A DNA stretch of 64,000 nt from an uncultured Clostridia bacterium (GCA_947385955.1 CANDNA010000018.1:1-64000), one strand, 5' to 3'. Shown: positions 29,636-38,871, numbered from the stretch's first letter. Program-made: numbers and translations. Notes: generated by a model not told the origin, from the sequence alone.

Positions 29636-29854
29636 TCAGCCCAGCAGCTCTTTCAGACTCTCTAATCCATCCGCATTGACAGCTTCTTTATTGGCTTCCT
29701 GAATCTGCACATATACTTCTTTTCGATACACCGGCACATCCCGCGGTGCGGAAATTCCCAGCTTCACCTGTTCACCCTTGATTTCCAGAACAGTGATTTC
29801 AATGTTGTTGTTGATCACCAGTGCTTCGTTTTTCTTTCTGGACAATGCCAGCAT
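29636..29854 (-). CDS. csrA: Carbon storage regulator CsrA
   Basis: CsrA binds GGA motifs in mRNA leaders and in motile Firmicutes represses flagellin translation. It has 72 residues starting MLALSRKKNEALVINNNIEITVLEIKGEQVKLGI; the RNA-binding residues of the first strand and the APRDVPVYRKEV segment are present. The ATG follows the fliW stop by one base, so the two are translationally coupled and made in fixed proportion, as expected for a regulator and its antagonist. Confidence 0.95.
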   Translation of the reverse strand: MLALSRKKNEALVINNNIEITVLEIKGEQVKLGISAPRDVPVYRKEVYVQIQEANKEAVNADGLESLKELLG

Positions 29855-29855
29855 A

Positions 29856-30317
29856 TTATTCACCTGCCTTTTTCGCTGCCTGCAGCATCTCATAGATCGG
29901 ATACTTCACAGGATGTTTCTCGTCATCTACGATAACCTGACATGCCTTTCTGGACTCTGTATGCACCACAATAGGCGCCCGCAGATTAACGCTCATCTTT
30001 TTCAGGTCAGACGGCACCGACAGTGTCACAAGCACAAGCATATGATCCGGATCCAGGCTTCCGATCGGCTTTAACAGCTCATCCTCCACCTGCGGATTAT
30101 ACTCCGGCATAATCACAAGCGGATCCAGAACCGGCATGGCAAAAGCCGGTTCCTGCAGGGACTGCAGCCATTTGACGCCGCTTCCGTCAATATGATCCGC
30201 ATCATGCATCAGAGAAAATTCCTTCAGATCAGGAAATCCAACGATGCCATTGGTAAAACGGATAATTTTATCATCATCGATCTCAACTTCTCCGAAAATC
30301 TTGGTCTTTATTTTCAT
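29856..30317 (-). CDS. fliW: Flagellar assembly factor FliW
   Basis: FliW binds and blocks CsrA; flagellin competes for FliW, so export of flagellin sets CsrA activity. The 153-residue protein has the family pattern IKTKIFGEVEIDDDKIIRFTNGIVGFPDLKEFSL and LLVLVTLS-type strands (here MLVLVTLSVPSDLKKMSVNLRAPIVV). It lies directly before csrA and 21 bases after flgL. Confidence 0.95.
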   Translation of the reverse strand: MKIKTKIFGEVEIDDDKIIRFTNGIVGFPDLKEFSLMHDADHIDGSGVKWLQSLQEPAFAMPVLDPLVIMPEYNPQVEDELLKPIGSLDPDHMLVLVTLSVPSDLKKMSVNLRAPIVVHTESRKACQVIVDDEKHPVKYPIYEMLQAAKKAGE

Positions 30318-30338
30318 TTGCTGCTCCTTTTATTGATA

Positions 30339-32075
30339 TCAGATAAAATTCAACAGACTGTTTTCCGTAATCTTACCGGTCGCCATCAGCGCCCCGTCAT
30401 ACGCCAGCTTGGCAGTGGACAGATTGGTGGCTGCTTCTGCCGTATCCACCTGCTCATTGTCTGTTACCAGATCTTTAAAACTGGTCTTTTGAGAAGAAAG
30501 CCGCTCCATAACCAGCTCCAGCTTCTTGGAACGGGTTCCCACGGAGGTCAGGGCCAGTGTGGCGCCTTTCTGATGTTTCTGCATTTTGGTAATCCCCTGT
30601 TCAAAGGATACCTGCAGTTTATCTTCCAGGAACGTCAATGTCTTATTGGCCGCTGCCAGGCTTTTTTCCGCACTCTCTCTGTCAGCATCGGAAGTATTGG
30701 TATCTTCAATTACACCTTTTAGGGCACTGATGGCGGCTTCCACATCCTGTACCTGCTCCAGTGTCTTGATCAGATCATCCACATCCCTGCCGATGGCATG
30801 GGTATACACCTCAGATGCCAGTGTATTCACCCGCAGTTCCTGGTTAAAGCCCACATCATAAGAGATGATCTGGTCATTGGGGTCATCACTCTGATTGTGC
30901 TGGATATTCTTTCCGTCCGGATCTTCCACACACTCGAAATAATGCTCCGGACGCAGATCCCCGTTTCTCCAGTCCGTCTTGCTGTAAGAAATATTGATTT
31001 TGCCTTCATCCACGCCTTCTGTTCTGGAATAATCCCTGGTGGCTGACAGCGTATTATAAGCCGCATCGTTCAGGATCAGTTCTCCGGTTTCCGGAATAAA
31101 CACGGCATACGGCGTGGTGGCATCTTCTTTCTCGAACACCGGATTGCCATCCGCATCAAACATCGGGGCGCCATTGCCCGGATCCGTTGCCTGGATCAGA
31201 TTGCCTGCCGCATCCGTTTTATATATATTCTGTGCATACTGATAAGGATCCACCTTCACTTCTGCCGGCGGAGGTGTGGTTACAGTATCGTTCACCGGAT
31301 TGCCGTTGGCATCACTGAGAACCGTTCCGTATTTGGACACCGTTACCACCGGTATGTTCAGCGGGCCGTTTCCGGCAATACCGGAATCTCCTTTGTAATA
31401 GCTGATAACCGGCTTTACATCCTGATCCAGCTTATCATAGGAAAGTCTGAGTCTGTGAACCGTTTCCTTGCTGATATCGGTATCGGCTATGATATAATCA
31501 GCCTCGGTATAATTCCCTGCATTGATCTCCCCGATATTGCCGGCGCCTTTGTCCATTTTCACATAAGTAATGTCATCCAGTGCCGACTTATCCACGCTCT
31601 CTGTAATCGCATAAGTCTTTTTGATATCCTGCTGGAACCGCAGTTTTACACTGGTGCGGTATCCGGTAAACAGTCCCCTGCCTGCATAGTCTGCATCACC
31701 GGTGGCATAGATCTCATCCCTTAACTGTTTTAAGTTATCCAGTATGGTCTTTCTGTCTGCCGACTGTTTGAATTTCACAGAACCGGTATTGCACTCCTCC
31801 AGCATATCCTCTATGATATCATTCACTGTCTTGATGGCATCTTCTGTCACGGAAAGCCAGCTTTCCGCATCTTCTGCATTCTTATCCCGGTACTGGGTAA
31901 TCTCAGACAGCGTGGTACGCAGCCTCAGCGAACGAATCGCAATCACCGGGTCCTCAGAAGGTCTTAATATCTTTTTGCCGGTGGACATCTGATTGTTGTA
32001 TTTGTCCTCCATCAGTTTATTGGTATTGAGATTGGAAAGAGAATTGTTCTGTATGATTTTATTGGTAATCCTCAT
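30339..32075 (-). CDS. flgL: Flagellar hook-associated protein FlgL (HAP3)
   Basis: HAP3 forms the second ring of the hook-filament junction. The N-terminus MRITNKIIQNNSLSNLNTNK and C-terminus DTAEAATNLSTAKLAYDGALMATGKI are flagellin-like D0/D1 helices. At 578 residues it is long for FlgL, because of a large variable central domain (about residues 190-400) rich in Asp, Asn and Pro. GGGGAGGACA precedes the ATG. It follows the second flgK by 25 bases. Confidence 0.93.
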   Translation of the reverse strand: MRITNKIIQNNSLSNLNTNKLMEDKYNNQMSTGKKILRPSEDPVIAIRSLRLRTTLSEITQYRDKNAEDAESWLSVTEDAIKTVNDIIEDMLEECNTGSVKFKQSADRKTILDNLKQLRDEIYATGDADYAGRGLFTGYRTSVKLRFQQDIKKTYAITESVDKSALDDITYVKMDKGAGNIGEINAGNYTEADYIIADTDISKETVHRLRLSYDKLDQDVKPVISYYKGDSGIAGNGPLNIPVVTVSKYGTVLSDANGNPVNDTVTTPPPAEVKVDPYQYAQNIYKTDAAGNLIQATDPGNGAPMFDADGNPVFEKEDATTPYAVFIPETGELILNDAAYNTLSATRDYSRTEGVDEGKINISYSKTDWRNGDLRPEHYFECVEDPDGKNIQHNQSDDPNDQIISYDVGFNQELRVNTLASEVYTHAIGRDVDDLIKTLEQVQDVEAAISALKGVIEDTNTSDADRESAEKSLAAANKTLTFLEDKLQVSFEQGITKMQKHQKGATLALTSVGTRSKKLELVMERLSSQKTSFKDLVTDNEQVDTAEAATNLSTAKLAYDGALMATGKITENSLLNFI

Positions 32076-32100
32076 GTGTTGTCCTCCCCTGTTATGCTGT

Positions 32101-34041
32101 TTATACGCCGGTCTGCAGAATCAGCCTGTCATATACTTCGGTCAGAGTCTGCACCATCTTGCAGGCCAGATTATATGCATGACGGTATTTTACCAGATTG
32201 ATGGCCTCTTCGTCCTCATCTACGCCATGTACCGAAAGCCGCTGGGTTTCAATGCTTTTGCCTATGTTTTCATAATTTTCACTGAAGTCATCGGCCCGCC
32301 GGGTGTTCAGGGCCACATCCGATAAGATACACTGCAGGAACTGGCTGGCAGAACTGCCGCGGAAACTCATCTTTTCCACATTGGTTTTCAGGTCAATCAG
32401 CTCATCCACCACATCGTACTTGCTTTCCTCATCCTGATTGCCGGTATGGGTTGCCATCTTATCCGGATCATCCAGCAGTTCATCCGATACGGAAAAATTA
32501 AATGCCGTCATCCAGTAATAGCTGTCATCCGAAGTGGAAATGGAATAGGAAAAGCTGCCGTCCAGTTTCTGGTTGCCGTAAGACGGGGTACCGTCTGCGT
32601 ATTTATCAAAGTTCCACTGGGTATCGTCTGTTGCCTTATCTGCACGGAACAGGTTCTGGCCCGGATTGCCGTAATTATCAATCGCGCCGTCCTGGGTAAT
32701 GATCTCGTTAAAGGCTCTGGAATAACAGCGGATCCACTCATTCATCTGTTCCATATAGTACGGGATTCCCTGATATTCCACTCTGTCACCGATGGAAGCG
32801 TCCTTGCCGATCAGGCCGCCTGTACTGGTATCCGAATTTCTGGGCGGATTGCTTAAAACAAAGTCATAGGAATATTTGCCTGTATCCGCATTGTAATTCA
32901 TCGTCCAGGAATCAAAGTAATACTCCTTGCTTCCCAGCATGATCTTGCCCCCATTGTCCGGCAGGGTGCATTTATTGATATCCTTTAAATATTCTGCCGT
33001 TACATCTATGGTAACGATACTGTGCCGTTCCCCGTCGGGCTGCCGCTTTACATCCACCATAGACACACTGCCTCTGAAATTTTCGCCGTTGTTCCCGTCA
33101 CGGAGCTGCGCCAGTGCTTTCAGCTTGCCGCCCAGGCTGGCATTTTTCAGGCTGAACCGATTGCCGTTGGACCAGTAAATATCATAAAGCCCGTCAGAAT
33201 CGTTCTGGTTTACCTTTTCATAGTTGGCTCTGGCCTCGCAGGACAGAGAATAGGAAATCTGATCGTCCAGCAGTGTCTGACGGCCTGCGATTTTTACAAT
33301 AAAACGGGTGGCTCCGGTATATCTGCCCGGATTGTGGGGATCTGTCACCTGCTGCTCCTCCACTTCCACATCCACGATCTCAGAAAGCTGGTCAATCAGC
33401 AGCGCTCTCTGGTCTCTCAGTTCATTGGCGGCTCCGCCGCCTATCTCAATCACATTGATCTGTTTATTCAGAGTAACGATTTCCTGTGCCAGGGAATTGA
33501 TCTGATCCACACAGGTACGGATCTCTGTATTCACATCCTTCTGCAGCTTCTGCAGATTGCCTGCCATCGTATTAAAATACTCTGCCAGGGATTCCGCCGT
33601 CCCCAGGAAAGCACGTCTGGGATCATCCGTACCGGAGTCTTTCTTTACATCTGCCAGAGCCTCATACATCTCATCCAGAAGTGTGTTAAAGCCTCTCAGC
33701 TCTCCTTCTTCCAGGTCACCGTCATCCCTGAAATAGGCTTCAATCTGCTTCATATAGTAGGATTTCACAGAATATTCCCCTACGTTCGTATTGTTTTCCC
33801 AGTATTTTACATCATAATATTCATTTCTGTACCGTTCGATGGCCAGCACATCCACGCCTGCGCCGGCACATCCATAACTGGTAAACGTACGGAGCGCTTC
33901 ACTGGCCTGCTGTACCGTATGCTGTCTGCTGTAACCGTCTGTATTCACATTGGAAATATTGTTTCCGGTGGTGTTGATGCCGGCGTTGGCCGCCGTAATT
34001 CCCAAATAAGCTGTATTCAAACCAAAAAATGTAGATGGCAT
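32101..34041 (-). CDS. flgK: Flagellar hook-associated protein FlgK (HAP1), larger paralogue
   Basis: The protein has 646 residues. N-terminal rod/hook signature FFGLNTAYLGITAANAGINTTGNNISNVNTDGYSRQ and C-terminal EEAINLVKYRHAYNLACKMVQTLTEVYDRLI are characteristic. The central domain is about 90 residues longer than in the neighbouring FlgK paralogue. AAGGAGGAAAGG precedes the ATG. It lies between the shorter FlgK gene and flgL, so the junction may contain two different HAP1-type proteins, or one may have another role. Confidence 0.92.
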   Translation of the reverse strand: MPSTFFGLNTAYLGITAANAGINTTGNNISNVNTDGYSRQHTVQQASEALRTFTSYGCAGAGVDVLAIERYRNEYYDVKYWENNTNVGEYSVKSYYMKQIEAYFRDDGDLEEGELRGFNTLLDEMYEALADVKKDSGTDDPRRAFLGTAESLAEYFNTMAGNLQKLQKDVNTEIRTCVDQINSLAQEIVTLNKQINVIEIGGGAANELRDQRALLIDQLSEIVDVEVEEQQVTDPHNPGRYTGATRFIVKIAGRQTLLDDQISYSLSCEARANYEKVNQNDSDGLYDIYWSNGNRFSLKNASLGGKLKALAQLRDGNNGENFRGSVSMVDVKRQPDGERHSIVTIDVTAEYLKDINKCTLPDNGGKIMLGSKEYYFDSWTMNYNADTGKYSYDFVLSNPPRNSDTSTGGLIGKDASIGDRVEYQGIPYYMEQMNEWIRCYSRAFNEIITQDGAIDNYGNPGQNLFRADKATDDTQWNFDKYADGTPSYGNQKLDGSFSYSISTSDDSYYWMTAFNFSVSDELLDDPDKMATHTGNQDEESKYDVVDELIDLKTNVEKMSFRGSSASQFLQCILSDVALNTRRADDFSENYENIGKSIETQRLSVHGVDEDEEAINLVKYRHAYNLACKMVQTLTEVYDRLILQTGV

Positions 34042-34063
34042 ACCTTTCCTCCTTTACTCCCCG

Positions 34064-35743
34064 TCAGCTTGCAAGGCTGTTCAGAAGATGTGCCAGCATT
34101 TCATTTACCACATTGATATAACGGCTGGCTGCGTTATAGGCATTCTGAAACTTCACCATGTTGGTCATTTCCTCATCGGAAGAAACCCCAACCACCTCTT
34201 CTCTCGCGTAGTTGGTGGCTTCCACAGTATCCGACTGGGTCTGACAGATCTTATAAAGCACTTCACCGGTATTTCCCACCTGGGATACCAGATCGGAATA
34301 ATAATCCGCAAAATTGGTTTTCATTTTCACATTGGGATTCAGATTCAGCTCCTCTGTCTGGAACGCCTTCGCCAGTTTGGCTGCCGTTTCAAAATCCTCT
34401 TTCATATTCGGCTTCAGAAGGCCCAGTTTGGTAGGCTCTTTCAGCAAATCCGGATTGATTACCATGTTCATTGTGGTATACAGACTTTCCGTATCCCCTG
34501 CATCTTCCTGATTGTAATCCCACTGCTCTGTATTGGTATTGTAAGTATACCCTTCCGATACTTTCTTCTGGAACATCTGAATGGGCTGATAGGTTTCTCT
34601 GCCGTTTACCATCACCTTTTCACACAGATAGCCGGTCGTCGGATCGGCTGCCTCTGCCAGGATACCATTGATCTTGGTGGTAACGGCATGGATCAACTGA
34701 TCAAACTCAGCCTGCATATTCATCACGATAGACTGGGAAATATCTCTGTCATAGGCCTTTTCATCCAGAAGATCCGTATAATTGGCACGCTTGTTTCCTC
34801 TTGCCAGCAGCTTTGCCTTCGTGCCGCCAATATCCGTATTGGAAGCCGAGGAAATGGTATGCCGCAGATTGAATACCTCGCACCCTTCTGTATCGTAATG
34901 TTTGATTCCGTTGCCATCTATCGTATAACGTGCGTCCATCTTCCAGAACGGTGTATAGAATCCGGTAATATTATCCTGTTCCAGGCCGATTTCAAATACC
35001 ATATTACGGGAAACGAGGTCATGGCCTTCCAGTTGAACCGTTACATTGCCGAAGGTGTCCTCCTTGTAAGAGATCCGCCCCATTGCCCCCAGTTCATCCA
35101 GAATCTGATTTCTGGCATCCCGCAGGTCATTGGCCGTCTCTCTTCCGCCTGCCTCTACCTTAACGATCCGCTGATTCAGAGTGAATAACTGCTTTGCGTA
35201 TTCATTCATCTTTTTGACATCGGCTTCGATCTGCAGATTCAGATTATCCTGATAGTCGGACAGTCCCTGATATACTCCCTGTGCGCTCTCCAGAAATGCG
35301 GAAGCACGCTGGATGACCAGTCCCTGTACCACCGAATCCGTGGGTGTTTTTGCAAGCTCATCAATGGCGCGCTGTATATTTTCCATAGAAGTATTAAAGG
35401 TAGCCCCATGCATCTCACCGAGAATGGTTTCTACCTGAGACATCGTCTCATAAGAAGCGGTATAATACGCGCTCCTGCCGGACTCTCTCCTGTATGCCTG
35501 ATCCAGGAAAACATCCCTGACCTGTCTTACTTTGGAATATACGACACCCTGACCGATTTGTTTATGAGAAATGGCGGCAGGATCTCTGGCGATTGTATTG
35601 TAATACATATCGCTCTGCATTACCTGCTGCCTTGTATAGCCTGTCGTGTCCAGATTGGACATATTATGTGCGGTTGTGTTCAGTGCATTCTGACTTGTCT
35701 GAAGCCCTGACTGCCCTACGAATAAATTTGCCATTAACGACAT
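34064..35743 (-). CDS. flgK: Flagellar hook-associated protein FlgK (HAP1), smaller paralogue
   Basis: The protein has 559 residues beginning MSLMANLFVGQSGLQTSQNALNTTAHNMSNLDTTGYTRQ and ending EEMTNMVKFQNAYNAASRYINVVNEMLAHLL, both diagnostic for FlgK. GGGGTGA lies 4 bases before the ATG. Outside the terminal D0/D1 helices it shares little visible sequence with the downstream FlgK, so the duplication is old. It follows flgN, the FlgK/FlgL chaperone gene, by 20 bases. Confidence 0.92.
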   Translation of the reverse strand: MSLMANLFVGQSGLQTSQNALNTTAHNMSNLDTTGYTRQQVMQSDMYYNTIARDPAAISHKQIGQGVVYSKVRQVRDVFLDQAYRRESGRSAYYTASYETMSQVETILGEMHGATFNTSMENIQRAIDELAKTPTDSVVQGLVIQRASAFLESAQGVYQGLSDYQDNLNLQIEADVKKMNEYAKQLFTLNQRIVKVEAGGRETANDLRDARNQILDELGAMGRISYKEDTFGNVTVQLEGHDLVSRNMVFEIGLEQDNITGFYTPFWKMDARYTIDGNGIKHYDTEGCEVFNLRHTISSASNTDIGGTKAKLLARGNKRANYTDLLDEKAYDRDISQSIVMNMQAEFDQLIHAVTTKINGILAEAADPTTGYLCEKVMVNGRETYQPIQMFQKKVSEGYTYNTNTEQWDYNQEDAGDTESLYTTMNMVINPDLLKEPTKLGLLKPNMKEDFETAAKLAKAFQTEELNLNPNVKMKTNFADYYSDLVSQVGNTGEVLYKICQTQSDTVEATNYAREEVVGVSSDEEMTNMVKFQNAYNAASRYINVVNEMLAHLLNSLAS

Positions 35744-35763
35744 GATATCACCCCTTTGTCAAC

Positions 35764-36282
35764 TTACTGTTTTGCGTCAAAGTTCCCTCTGTCCACACCC
35801 ATAATGCTTCCTGCATTATAGGCGCCCCTGTTATAATTTGCGGTCTCCGGCGCTCTTCTCATGGACTGAAGAAGATTCAGATCAAACTCCACCATTTCCA
35901 GTGCTCCCATCAGCAGCTCTCTGTTCTGTGCATTGACATCCTGCATCTGGGAAAGGGTAATGCGGAGCTTATCATGAATTTCCGAAAGGGCCTTCTGCTC
36001 TTTCGGACTTTTCTCAAACATCTGAATCAGATTTTCCAGTTTTAATTCTTCAACATCCTTGTTGATCACATTGGCAATATCGCGGATATGCTCTTCTCTT
36101 TTGCTTTCCAGAAGATGAATCCTGTCGATAATGTTCTGTTCCTCATCCGTGATTTCCTGTAACTGCGCTATATTGCCCTGCACAATAACAGGTGTTTTCT
36201 TTCTTGATAATTCCAGCAAAATTTCATATTCTGCATTTTCCTGTTCCAAAACAGAAATTAAATTTTCTACCAGACTTGCCAC
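35764..36282 (-). CDS. flgN: Flagellar export chaperone FlgN
   Basis: FlgN is the chaperone for FlgK and FlgL. The 172-residue helical protein starts at GTG (MASLVENLISVLEQENAEYEILLELSRKKTPVIVQGN), the standard FlgN pattern, with GAGG 7 bases upstream. The C-terminal ~35 residues are Asn/Gly-rich and probably disordered. It lies five bases after flgM and just before its clients. Confidence 0.88.
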   Translation of the reverse strand: MASLVENLISVLEQENAEYEILLELSRKKTPVIVQGNIAQLQEITDEEQNIIDRIHLLESKREEHIRDIANVINKDVEELKLENLIQMFEKSPKEQKALSEIHDKLRITLSQMQDVNAQNRELLMGALEMVEFDLNLLQSMRRAPETANYNRGAYNAGSIMGVDRGNFDAKQ

Positions 36283-36287
36283 CGGAA

Positions 36288-36563
36288 TTACCTCATTTCC
36301 CTGTATTTTTGGAAGAGCTTTGCTGCCAGGCTTTCTTCGCTCACCTGATAGGTTCCGCTCTGTACTGCGCTTTTCAAAGGCGCCGTGATATCTTCTCTGA
36401 TATCAGGTGTACTGGCCATCGCCTGTTTCGCTGTCTGGATATCCTTTCCTGTATTGGAAATCTGCAGATGGTCCGAAAAACCGCCCTTTGTTGCCTTATC
36501 TGTCTTTACCGGCTTCTGCGTCTGGTAAAGCTGCTGTACCTGTGTATAAGTCTCAATACGCAT
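36288..36563 (-). CDS. flgM: Anti-sigma-28 factor FlgM
   Basis: FlgM holds sigma-28 inactive until it is exported through the finished hook. The start MRIETYTQVQQLY has GGAAGGAGGAG upstream; a longer reading frame upstream covers the promoter and is rejected. It has 91 residues with the C-terminal sigma-binding helices (DIREDITAPLKSAVQSGTYQVSEESLAAKLFQKYREM). It is the first gene of an operon that is itself behind a sigma-28 promoter, giving negative feedback. Confidence 0.9.
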   Translation of the reverse strand: MRIETYTQVQQLYQTQKPVKTDKATKGGFSDHLQISNTGKDIQTAKQAMASTPDIREDITAPLKSAVQSGTYQVSEESLAAKLFQKYREMR

Positions 36564-36613
36564 AAAACTCCTCCTTCCGTGGATCACTTGCGTAATTGTT
36601 TTCTCATTATGTG

Positions 36614-36640
36614 TATCGGTTATTTTATGTGAGACTTTAG
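36614..36640 (-). promoter_or_regulatory. Sigma-28 (SigD-type) promoter of the flgM operon
   Basis: On the minus strand, TAAAG (36636-36640) is followed 15 bases later by ACCGATAC (-10 core TATCGG on the plus strand at 36614-36619). The sigma-D consensus is TAAA-N15-GCCGATAT. It lies about 50 bases before flgM. No sigma-A promoter of similar quality was seen. Confidence 0.85.
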
Positions 36641-36662
36641 TTCTTTCCCCAAAATTATACAA

Positions 36663-37577
36663 TCAGATTCTTTTCGTCAGGGTTTCCATCAAAAGATCCA
36701 CCGCCTTTTTTTCCGCAAGATTTTCCGAAAAAGCACTGGCGCTTCCGGCAGCCAGTCCCATATAAAAAGCATGGCGGCAGCCCTTCCCGGAAAGCCATCC
36801 GGCCAGAAATCCGGCCACCATAGAATCCCCGGCGCCCACCGCGTTGACCAGCTTTCCGGACGGCGCCGGGCTTTCATAAACAGCGCCGTCCCCTCCTGCC
36901 AGTACCGCTCCTTCGCCCGACAGGGATACCAGCACATTCACCGCCCCCATTTCCTGTAATTTCCGGGCATATGGTATGGCTTCCTGTCTGGTACGTATCG
37001 AAACGCCAAACAGCTCTCCCAGCTCGTCCCGGTTGGGCTTGATCAGAAACGGACGCCATTTCAGCACCTGTAAAAGTTCCCTTCCGGCGGTATCCACAAT
37101 GCACAAAACCTTCCTGCCTGACAGCCGCTGCATCAGCTCCCCGTAAAAACCCCCCGGCAGTCCAAAAGGCAGGCTGCCCGCCATGACCAGCATATCACCC
37201 TCCTGCAGTCTGTCGATCTGCGCATACAGTTTTTCCACATCTTCCGGCCCCACCTCCGGTCCCATTCCATTGATTTCCGTACCGTCATAATTTTTCAGTT
37301 TCAGATTGATCCGGGAATTTCCCGATGCAAGAGGAATCCATTCCGCCCGGACACCCTGTGCCTGCACCCGACGCCTGATCTCCTCCCCTGTAAAACCGGC
37401 AGAAAATCCCAGCGCAATGCTTTCCACGCCCAGATTGCCCAGCACTGTGGAGACATTGATTCCTTTCCCTCCGGGAAGCATCTGCTCCGAAGCGGTCCTG
37501 TTGGTCTTTCCCAACGTAAAATCCTCCACCGATACAATATAGTCCAGGGAAGGATTGCAAGTGATCGTATAAATCAT
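36663..37577 (-). CDS. fruK: 1-phosphofructokinase (PfkB family)
   Basis: This enzyme phosphorylates fructose-1-phosphate to fructose-1,6-bisphosphate. The 304-residue protein begins MIYTITCNPSLDYIV, the usual FruK/LacC start, with the GGKGINVS substrate motif near residue 36 and the PfkB signature VNAVGAGDSMVAGFLAG with the catalytic Asp near residue 248. It stands alone; the fructose PTS and FruR genes that often accompany it are absent. Tagatose-6-phosphate kinase is the main alternative, since LacC is closely related. It ends 23 bases before the flgM promoter. Confidence 0.85.
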   Translation of the reverse strand: MIYTITCNPSLDYIVSVEDFTLGKTNRTASEQMLPGGKGINVSTVLGNLGVESIALGFSAGFTGEEIRRRVQAQGVRAEWIPLASGNSRINLKLKNYDGTEINGMGPEVGPEDVEKLYAQIDRLQEGDMLVMAGSLPFGLPGGFYGELMQRLSGRKVLCIVDTAGRELLQVLKWRPFLIKPNRDELGELFGVSIRTRQEAIPYARKLQEMGAVNVLVSLSGEGAVLAGGDGAVYESPAPSGKLVNAVGAGDSMVAGFLAGWLSGKGCRHAFYMGLAAGSASAFSENLAEKKAVDLLMETLTKRI

Positions 37578-37683
37578 ATTCTGTTCCTCTCTTTTTCAAA
37601 AAATACGGACGGTTTTTAAATGACGGCATCCGTTTATGCCCGGACTTTCCTGTCCGGACACGAAACGCCCTCTTATATATTTG

Positions 37684-37712
37684 ATTGTAAAATAATTATT
37701 TACTCTGCACAA
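37684..37712 (-). promoter_or_regulatory. Candidate fruK promoter with leader hairpin
   Basis: On the minus strand, -35 TTGTGC (37707-37712) and -10 TACAAT (37684-37689) are 17 bases apart, about 107 bases before fruK. The leader contains a perfect 6-bp hairpin with CCGGAC/GTCCGG arms at 37640-37657. Nothing else is evident in 37578-37810. Confidence 0.5.
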
Positions 37713-37810
37713 TACGTATTTTATTGACAAACCGGACCGTAAGTGCAATCATTCTGTAGGAAACAAAAGTTTGAAGAAATCACAAAAGACTCTGAAAGAG
37801 AGGCCAGGCA

Positions 37811-37975
37811 ATGATTATCAACACCGGCGGGCGGACAGATACCGTACAATATTACACAGAGTGGCTTTTAAACCGTTTTTGGGAAGGGTATGTACTTTCA
37901 CGCAATCCTCTGTTTCCCAATAAGGTGATGCGACAGGGAGCACAGAAATCTTTTCAGAAGGTGAAGCGCTCATGA
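37811..37975 (+). pseudogene. 5' remnant of a DUF1848-type gene
   Basis: A 54-codon reading frame begins MIINTGGRTDTVQYYTEWLLNRFWEGYVLSRNPLFPNKV, which I recognise as the N-terminus of DUF1848 proteins (normally about 300 residues). After PNKV the sequence changes to unrelated residues and stops at a TGA that overlaps the next start codon (ATGA). The remaining ~80% of the gene is missing, so this is a deletion remnant or a fusion joint. The recognition comes from memory of the family and was not searched. Confidence 0.6.
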
Positions 37976-38862
37976 CAGAACCATTGATCCGGGAAATCTG
38001 CGTAAAGAGTATTTTATCCAAATCCAATCTGCCTGTCGGTGAATACTCTGTCAATCCCTATGTGGGATGTACTCATGCCTGTCAATATTGTTATGCATCC
38101 TTTATGAAACGGTTTACAGGGCATCCGGAGCCCTGGGGAACATTTATCGATGTAAAGTACTGGAAAGAAATCAAAAATCCGGAGAAATATGCAGGGAAAG
38201 AACTGTTTATCGGTTCTGTCACAGACCCATACAATCCCCAGGAAGAACAGTACAGGCGTACAAGAGCGCTGCTGGAACAGCTCAAAGGCAGTGGTGCAAA
38301 AATCACCATTGCCACCAAATCCGATCTGGTACTGCGGGACCTTGATCTGATCAGGGCCTTTCCGGATGCCCTTGTTTCCTGGTCTGTGAACACACTGGAC
38401 GAAGCGTTTTGCAGAGATATGGACCGGGCGGCTTCCATCAGCAGGCGGCTGGCGGCTATGAAAGCATTTTATCATGCAGGCGTGCGTACCACTTGCTTTA
38501 TCTCTCCCATCTTTCCGGGCATTACAGAGGTAAAGGCAATCATACAGCAGGTAAAACAGCAGTGTCATTTCATCTGGCTGGAAAATCTCAACCTGCGGGG
38601 CGGCTATAAAACTGTCATTATGGACTACATACAGGAAAAATATCCGCGGCTTTTACCGCTCTACCATGAAATTTATCATCAGAAAAACCGCAGCTACTGG
38701 AACGCACTGGACGCTGACCTGAAAGCCTTTGCCGCAGAAACAGGACTTGATTATGCAGTAAATGACGATCTGTCATCCCTGCGGGATTTTAACGCTCCGC
38801 CTCTTATCGTCAATTACTTTTATCATGAACAGATCAGAAAATCAGCCAAAATACAGAAATGA
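37972..38862 (+). CDS. Radical SAM protein of the spore-photoproduct-lyase-like (COG1533) group
   Basis: The protein has 296 residues. The cluster motif is CTHACQYCYA (Cys33, Cys37, Cys40), preceded by YSVNPYVGC, typical of the SplB-like group of unknown substrates. FIGSVTDPYNPQEEQYRRTR and ATKSDLVLRDLDLI are further family blocks. The start ATG has AGAAGGTGA 8 bases upstream, within the end of the DUF1848 remnant. The DUF554 gene follows after 9 bases. The substrate is unknown; it is not the true spore photoproduct lyase, which is longer and has a conserved extra Cys. Confidence 0.85.
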   Translation: MTEPLIREICVKSILSKSNLPVGEYSVNPYVGCTHACQYCYASFMKRFTGHPEPWGTFIDVKYWKEIKNPEKYAGKELFIGSVTDPYNPQEEQYRRTRALLEQLKGSGAKITIATKSDLVLRDLDLIRAFPDALVSWSVNTLDEAFCRDMDRAASISRRLAAMKAFYHAGVRTTCFISPIFPGITEVKAIIQQVKQQCHFIWLENLNLRGGYKTVIMDYIQEKYPRLLPLYHEIYHQKNRSYWNALDADLKAFAAETGLDYAVNDDLSSLRDFNAPPLIVNYFYHEQIRKSAKIQK

Positions 38863-38871
38863 GGAAATACT

